From Acidobacteriota bacterium (lineage in GTDB: Bacteria; Acidobacteriota; Vicinamibacteria; Vicinamibacterales; 2-12-FULL-66-21): a DNA stretch of 16,112 nucleotides. Each line of letters begins with the position of its first letter. Positions within the stretch are counted from its first letter, which is position 1. The notes beneath the pieces were generated by a model. The model was not told the origin of the DNA and did no database searches. It was given only the letters and a program-made list of their open reading frames with translations. Location: contig JACDCA010000542.1 in NCBI GenBank assembly GCA_013694635.1, positions 1 to 16,112 of the forward strand, given 5' to 3'. Below are positions 12,666 through 16,112 of the stretch, one piece after another. The translations under genes were made by a program, and so were the position numbers.

Positions 12666-13497
12666 CAGCGGCGCGCAGCGTCGCGAGCAGTTCTTCGGGC
12701 TTCCAGTCGTTGCCGTTGTAGATCTTCACGACTTTGCCGGAGCGGTCGAGGACGACCGTCCGGAGACTGTGAGTGATTTCCTGCAGCGGACGGTCATCGC
12801 GAATTATCGATACCCCGAACTGCGCCGCGAACGCGTCGATCGCCTTCAGCTCGCCGGTCAACCACGTCCACGTCGCCGCTTCGGCGCCCGCCTTTTTCGC
12901 ATGTGCTGCCAGAACATCCGGTGTGTCATACGCAGGATCAAAACTGACCGACAGCAGGTGAACGCGACCGGTGAGTCGCGGATCTTCGGAAAGCGAGCGC
13001 TGAACCGCTGCGAAGTAACGGTCCATGAGCGGGCAGAAGTCGGGCAGCGGACAGCGGGTGTACACGAACGTGACGGCGATGGTCTGATCGCGCCACTCGG
13101 ACAGGCGCCGCGCGCGTCCCGTCTGGTCGACGAATTCCGCATCCGCGACCGGTGCACCAGGCTGGAGCCAACCGGCGGGAGGCATGCCGGGTTCGGCGGT
13201 GGGAAGCGGTGCCTCGCCGGTACGCACGATGTCTTCGAGATGACCGGTACTGTCGGCGACGACGAGGGTAGCCTTGATCAATTCCCCGGGCCTTCTCGGC
13301 TGAAGCTCCCGGGCGTTCCCCACCTTGAACGCCATCGTCATCCCCGGCATGAAGCCCTTGATGTCGCCGTGCTTCACGGTGACTTCCTGCCGCTGCGGAT
13401 CGACAGCCAGCACCTGGCCCTCGAGCTCGTAGCGCCTGTCACGGGAGCACCCGGCGAGCACAAGGATTGCGGCCAGCACGACGAGACGCCGGGTCAT
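12655..13497 (-). CDS. CusF-like / SCO1-type copper chaperone lipoprotein
   Basis: This 280-residue lipoprotein has signal RRLVVLAAILVLAGC with lipidated C17. A CusF-like copper domain follows (about 22-92), with H43 and the Met-rich GFMPGMTM (M50, M53, M55). A SCO/PrrC thioredoxin-fold domain comes next (about 112-276), with TRCPLPDFCP (C149, C155) and the metal His H243 in ITHSLRTVV. SCO proteins normally have CxxxC; here five residues separate the cysteines, a spacing I recall from acidobacterial relatives. The likely role is copper delivery to the CuA centre of cytochrome oxidase or periplasmic copper handling. The start at 13497 is set by the lipobox distance and a promoter immediately upstream. 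The in-frame ATG at 13635 would add 46 unlikely residues and erase the signal peptide. Confidence 0.9.
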   Translation of the reverse strand: MTRRLVVLAAILVLAGCSRDRRYELEGQVLAVDPQRQEVTVKHGDIKGFMPGMTMAFKVGNARELQPRRPGELIKATLVVADSTGHLEDIVRTGEAPLPTAEPGMPPAGWLQPGAPVADAEFVDQTGRARRLSEWRDQTIAVTFVYTRCPLPDFCPLMDRYFAAVQRSLSEDPRLTGRVHLLSVSFDPAYDTPDVLAAHAKKAGAEAATWTWLTGELKAIDAFAAQFGVSIIRDDRPLQEITHSLRTVVLDRSGKVVKIYNGNDWKPEELLATLRAADAS

Positions 13498-13503
13498 AGA
13501 AGC

Positions 13504-13532
13504 ACTGTAGCTCGTCCGTTGAGCCCTGGTAA
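13504..13532 (-). promoter_or_regulatory. Promoter predicting a leaderless SCO transcript
   Basis: On the minus strand TTACCA (13532-13527) and TACAGT (13509-13504) are separated by 17 bases, each matching consensus at 4 of 6 positions. The -10 ends exactly six bases before the ATG at 13497, so transcription should begin at or next to the start codon. There is no Shine-Dalgarno between them, which agrees with leaderless translation. Confidence 0.5.
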
Positions 13533-13633
13533 AGCTCGTGTGTGGCTCTGGTCGATTCGTCGGCATGCGATCTGCTTCCGCGAGTACGATCGGGTTCGAT
13601 TGCCGGACACAGAACAGCAGGAGCAGGGACAGC

Positions 13634-13990
13634 ATGGGCAGCAGACTCTACGTCGGCAACCTTCCGTATTCCGCAACCGAGGACCAGCTCACGGAGCTTT
13701 TCAGCCAGGCGGGTAAGGTCGACAACGTCCGCGTGATGCGCGACATGGCCACGGGTCGGGCGCGCGGCTTTGCGTTCGTGGAGATGAGCTCGGACGAGGA
13801 AGCTACGAAGGCCATCTCGCAGTTCCACGAACACAACATGGACGGCCGTCCGCTGGTCGTGAACGAAGCGCGGCCCAAACCTGAAGGGGGATTCGGCGGG
13901 AGCGGCGGCGGAAACCGTCCGCAGCGCGGCGCCCGCAACTTCGAGAGCGAAGATTTTTCGGGAGGTCGAAGAAAAGAACCGCGCTGGTAG
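13634..13990 (+). CDS. RRM RNA-binding protein (glycine-rich, cold-shock type)
   Basis: This 118-residue single-RRM protein has RNP2 LYVGNL (5-10) and RNP1 RGFAFVEM (44-51), with the usual aromatic residues for stacking on single-stranded RNA. The tail (84-118) is rich in Gly, Arg and Asn: GGFGGSGGG, then RPQRGARNF. Bacterial members of this family (as in cyanobacteria) are often cold-inducible. The start at 13634 lies directly before the RRM; AGGAG stands ten bases upstream and GGGA four bases upstream. An in-frame ATG at 13538 would add 32 residues antisense to the SCO leader and is rejected. A TACGAT at 13585-13590 could be its -10, though without a good -35. The gene converges with the ABC ATPase gene, with four bases between stops. 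Confidence 0.93.
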   Translation: MGSRLYVGNLPYSATEDQLTELFSQAGKVDNVRVMRDMATGRARGFAFVEMSSDEEATKAISQFHEHNMDGRPLVVNEARPKPEGGFGGSGGGNRPQRGARNFESEDFSGGRRKEPRW

Positions 13991-13994
13991 TCAG

Positions 13995-14738
13995 CTATTC
14001 ATCCACGATCCAACCATCGCGCAGCTCAATAGTGCGGCTGCCGTAGGACGCATTCGTCTCGGAGTGCGTCACCTGGATGATCGTCGTCCCACCCTCGTTC
14101 AGCTTCTTGAACAGTTCCATGATCTCGCGCCCCTGGCTCGTATGCAGGTTACCGGTGGGCTCGTCCGCAAGGATCACCTTTGGATTCGAGATCACCGCCC
14201 GCGCCACGGCTACGAGCTGCTGCTGGCCGCCGGACAGCTGATTCGGGTAGAGGTCTTTCTTGCCGACGATCGCGAACTTGTCGAGGATGTCGCAGACCAT
14301 GCTTTCGCGCTCGGACTTCTTGATGTCGCGATAGGAGAGCGGGATGTCGAGGTTCTCGTAGACCGTCAGGTGGTCAAGCAGGTGGTAGCTCTGAAACACG
14401 AACCCGATGTGCTGCTTGTGCAGTTTGGCGCGGTCTTTTGCCGCCAGCTTGTGGACCGGCTGATCGACGAAGTAGTACTCACCCGTCCATGCCGAATCGT
14501 GCATGCCGATGATATGGAGGAGGGTCGATTTCCCCGCCCCTGACGGCCCCATGATCGAAACGAATTCCCCGTCCTTGATATCGAGACTGATGCGCCGCAG
14601 CACGTAGGTGCGGCTGGTGCCGTGCGCGTACGATTTCTCGATGTTCCGGAGGGCGATCAGCGCGTTCGGCGCCACTGCCGTGTCGGAGGTGACAGGGTCG
14701 GGCTGCCGCACCGGCTGACTCGATTTGAAAAATGCCAT
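13995..14738 (-). CDS. ABC transporter ATP-binding protein (MacB/LolD type)
   Basis: This 247-residue ATPase has Walker A GPSGAGKST (64-72), Q-loop Q116 in GFVFQSYHLL, signature LSGGQQQLVAVARA (168-181), Walker B VILADEPTGNL (188-198) and the switch His H225 in QVTHSE. These details (YHLLDHLTVYENLDIPL, DEPTGNL) place it with the MacB/LolD/FtsE group, whose ATPases drive mechanotransmission by FtsX-type permeases. A 25-residue polar N-terminal extension precedes the domain. It has its own ribosome site (AAGGA, five bases before the ATG) and promoter. It follows a MacB-like permease 98 bases upstream on the same strand, its probable partner for extrusion of lipoproteins, peptides or small molecules from the inner membrane or periplasm. 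Confidence 0.95.
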   Translation of the reverse strand: MAFFKSSQPVRQPDPVTSDTAVAPNALIALRNIEKSYAHGTSRTYVLRRISLDIKDGEFVSIMGPSGAGKSTLLHIIGMHDSAWTGEYYFVDQPVHKLAAKDRAKLHKQHIGFVFQSYHLLDHLTVYENLDIPLSYRDIKKSERESMVCDILDKFAIVGKKDLYPNQLSGGQQQLVAVARAVISNPKVILADEPTGNLHTSQGREIMELFKKLNEGGTTIIQVTHSETNASYGSRTIELRDGWIVDE

Positions 14739-14743
14739 GTTGT

Positions 14744-14748
14744 TCCTT
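14744..14748 (-). promoter_or_regulatory. Ribosome binding site of the ABC ATPase gene
   Basis: AAGGA on the minus strand lies five bases before the ATG at 14738 and supports that start. Confidence 0.6.
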
Positions 14749-14782
14749 AGACGGGTCGTACAGCCGCAGGGTTTCTAGCCAC

Positions 14783-14812
14783 ATTATAACCAGCCCCGCA
14801 CTCAGCTTTCAG
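14783..14812 (-). promoter_or_regulatory. Promoter of the ABC ATPase gene, -35 inside a tandem array
   Basis: A perfect TATAAT on the minus strand (14788-14783) is preceded at 18 bases by CTGAAA (14812-14807, 4 of 6 to TTGACA). The -35 hexamer falls inside the 7-bp array at 14802-14836, of which CTGAAA is part. Predicted start is near 14776, giving a ~38-base leader. A second CTGAAA (14819-14814) sits one unit further away. Confidence 0.6.
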
Positions 14813-14836
14813 CTTTCAGCACTCAGCACTTAGCAC
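14802..14836. repeat. 7-bp-period tandem array at the end of the permease gene
   Basis: Five consecutive heptamers fill 14802-14836: TCAGCTT twice, TCAGCAC twice, then TTAGCAC. A degenerate CCCGCAC unit is in phase before them (14795-14801). The stop codon of the permease (14837-14839) starts at the very next base, in a sixth TCA-beginning unit. This is the most regular of the arrays in the window. Confidence 0.85.
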
Positions 14837-16112
14837 TCACTCCGCGCGAAGCGCCACCATCGGATCCACACGTGTGGCCCGCCGCGCGGGAACGACACAC
14901 GCGACTGCCGCGACGACGAGTAGAAGACCGGCTGTCGCGGCCAGTGTCCACGGATCGCCAGGGCGGACGTCGAAGAGGAGTGTCGTCAGCCAGCTCGCCA
15001 CGACCAGAGACGCGGCGATTCCAAGCACGACACCAATCCCCGTGAGCTTCAGGCCGTCGCCGACGACGAGCCGGAAGACCTCCGAGGGCGTGGCCCCGAG
15101 CGCCATGCGCACCCCGATCTCCGTCGTGCGCTGCGCCACCGCATACGCCATGACGCCATAGATACCGATGGCCGCCAGCAGGAGCGCAACGACGGCGAAC
15201 GATACCGAGAGCAGCGCAAAGAAACGAGGCTGCTCGATCGAGTCGCTGACCATTTCGCCGAGCGTCGAGATGCTCGCGACCGGAACGTTGCGGTCGATCG
15301 AGGCGACGGCGGCACGAAGCGCAGACGCGAGCTGTTCCGGGTTCGACGCGGTCTTCAGCAGGATGTTCATCCCCGGTTCTGTGAGCTGCCAGTAGGGGAC
15401 AAACGTTTCGATCTTGGCGGCCTCACGCGCGCCGCGGACCTTCGCGTCCGCAACGACTCCGACGATCGTGAACCATGGACCGTCCTCGCCGAAGCGGATC
15501 CGCCGCCCGAGCGGCTCTTCACCCGGATAGAACTTCGTCACCATCGACTCGTTCACGACGACGGCCGGCATGGCTTCGCGTGGTTCGAACGCCCGGCCGC
15601 GGCGGATCTTCATCTCCATCGTGTCGAAGTAGCTCGCGCTGACGAGTCGATACCAGGTCACGGGCGTTTCTGAAGGCGTGCGTGGCTGAGGCCGCCCTTC
15701 GAGGCTGAAGTTCGTGTCGCTGTCACCGCTCAGGGGAAGCACCGATGCGAGCGCCGCTTTCTGCACGCCCGGCAGCGCCGACGCCTTCTCGAAGACCTGG
15801 TCGTAGAACGCGAGCTGCTTTGCCCGGGTGTCGTACGTCGTCCCTGGAGGGTTGACGCCGCCGACGAGCACGTTCGCGGGGTTGAAACCGAGATCAGCGC
15901 GCTGCAGACGTACAAATGTCTGGAGCAAGAGTGCGCCGCCCGTGAGGAGCACGAGCGCCAGCGCGACTTCCGCGACGATCAGCGATCGGCGAATCCGCCC
16001 GCCGGCCCCGGACGACCCACGCGCCCCGTCCTTCAGCGAATTGGTCACTTCGCTCCTCGACGACTGCAGCGCCGGTACCAGACCGAAGAGCACGCCCGTC
16101 ACCACTGTGAGC
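14837..16112 (-). CDS. MacB/FtsX-type ABC permease, C-terminal half (partial; ADOP-like)
   Basis: The frame is open to the right edge, so the N-terminal part lies outside the window; about 424 residues are visible. In visible order: LTVVTGVLFGLVPALQSSR (end of a first FtsX block), a polar linker, and a transmembrane helix SLIVAEVALALVLLTGGALL. A MacB-type periplasmic domain follows, with VNESMVTKFYPGEEPLGRRI and WFTIVGVVADAKVRG. Next come three FtsX helices with the conserved cytoplasmic coupling segment QRTTEIGVRMALGATPSEV, ending in ARRATRVDPMVALRAE. A first FtsX block followed by a second complete one is the duplicated ADOP architecture typical of Acidobacteria, as I recall it. Partner ATPase follows downstream. 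The internal GTG near the edge is not a real start. Confidence 0.93.
   Translation of the reverse strand, partial: LTVVTGVLFGLVPALQSSRSEVTNSLKDGARGSSGAGGRIRRSLIVAEVALALVLLTGGALLLQTFVRLQRADLGFNPANVLVGGVNPPGTTYDTRAKQLAFYDQVFEKASALPGVQKAALASVLPLSGDSDTNFSLEGRPQPRTPSETPVTWYRLVSASYFDTMEMKIRRGRAFEPREAMPAVVVNESMVTKFYPGEEPLGRRIRFGEDGPWFTIVGVVADAKVRGAREAAKIETFVPYWQLTEPGMNILLKTASNPEQLASALRAAVASIDRNVPVASISTLGEMVSDSIEQPRFFALLSVSFAVVALLLAAIGIYGVMAYAVAQRTTEIGVRMALGATPSEVFRLVVGDGLKLTGIGVVLGIAASLVVASWLTTLLFDVRPGDPWTLAATAGLLLVVAAVACVVPARRATRVDPMVALRAE

Noticed and set aside
13498..13635. Upstream start for the SCO protein
   Set aside because: It would bury the lipoprotein signal 46 residues inside the protein and overlap the RRM start; the promoter points to 13497.
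12640..13716. Plus-strand open frame of 358 codons antisense to the SCO gene and overlapping the RRM gene
   Set aside because: No motif; the SCO and RRM genes explain the region fully.

Overview
The window is a high-GC bacterial chromosome segment. I see no tRNA, rRNA, CRISPR array, transposase or phage gene. The gene set points to an acidobacterium, possibly of the Vicinamibacteria type. The clues are an ADOP-style (acidobacterial duplicated orphan permease) MacB-like transporter, an ECF sigma factor paired with a zinc-finger anti-sigma factor, a peptidase/propeller/outer-membrane-barrel fusion, a CusF-SCO lipoprotein fusion, and several small proteins I recall from that group. This placement is inference from remembered family content.

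Layout. From 1 to 4147, all on the minus strand: a giant secreted peptidase/beta-propeller/barrel protein, a stand-alone zinc-finger (zf-HC2) protein, a hotdog acyl-CoA thioesterase, and the start of a protein resembling the C-terminal tail of family 39 glycosyltransferases. From 4471 to 6619, on the plus strand: ECF sigma factor, membrane anti-sigma factor, TlpA/ResA-like thioredoxin and a small conserved-looking protein, packed as an operon. From 6630 to 7674, minus: an SPFH/band-7 membrane protein followed by a 55-residue ribbon-helix-helix (Arc-type) protein. Their shared promoter is covered by a 28-bp near-perfect palindrome. From 7780 to 9201, plus: a secreted M28-type peptidase with one zinc-ligand position changed. 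From 9221 to 11211, minus: a phospholipase D/cardiolipin-synthase-like protein overlapping an endonuclease/exonuclease/phosphatase (EEP) protein. From 11252 to 11901, plus: a small lipoprotein and a small CxxC protein. From 11955 to 13497, minus: a CusF-SCO copper-chaperone fusion and a putative transglutaminase-like protein. From 13634, plus: an RRM RNA-binding protein. From 13995 to 16112, minus: an ABC ATPase and the C-terminal half of its probable permease.

How it works together. Much of the window serves the cell envelope: surface proteolysis, periplasmic thiol chemistry under ECF control, phospholipid chemistry, copper delivery to oxidase and efflux or lipoprotein export. The two least explained signals are regulatory or structural. 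One is the SPFH-RHH operon with its operator, which looks like a self-regulated membrane module. The other is a set of degenerate tandem arrays with a 7- or 8-bp period and a different unit at each locus. Most sit directly at gene ends. One array encodes a protein C-terminus, another supplies a likely -35 element, and one forms a 14-bp inverted repeat between convergent genes.
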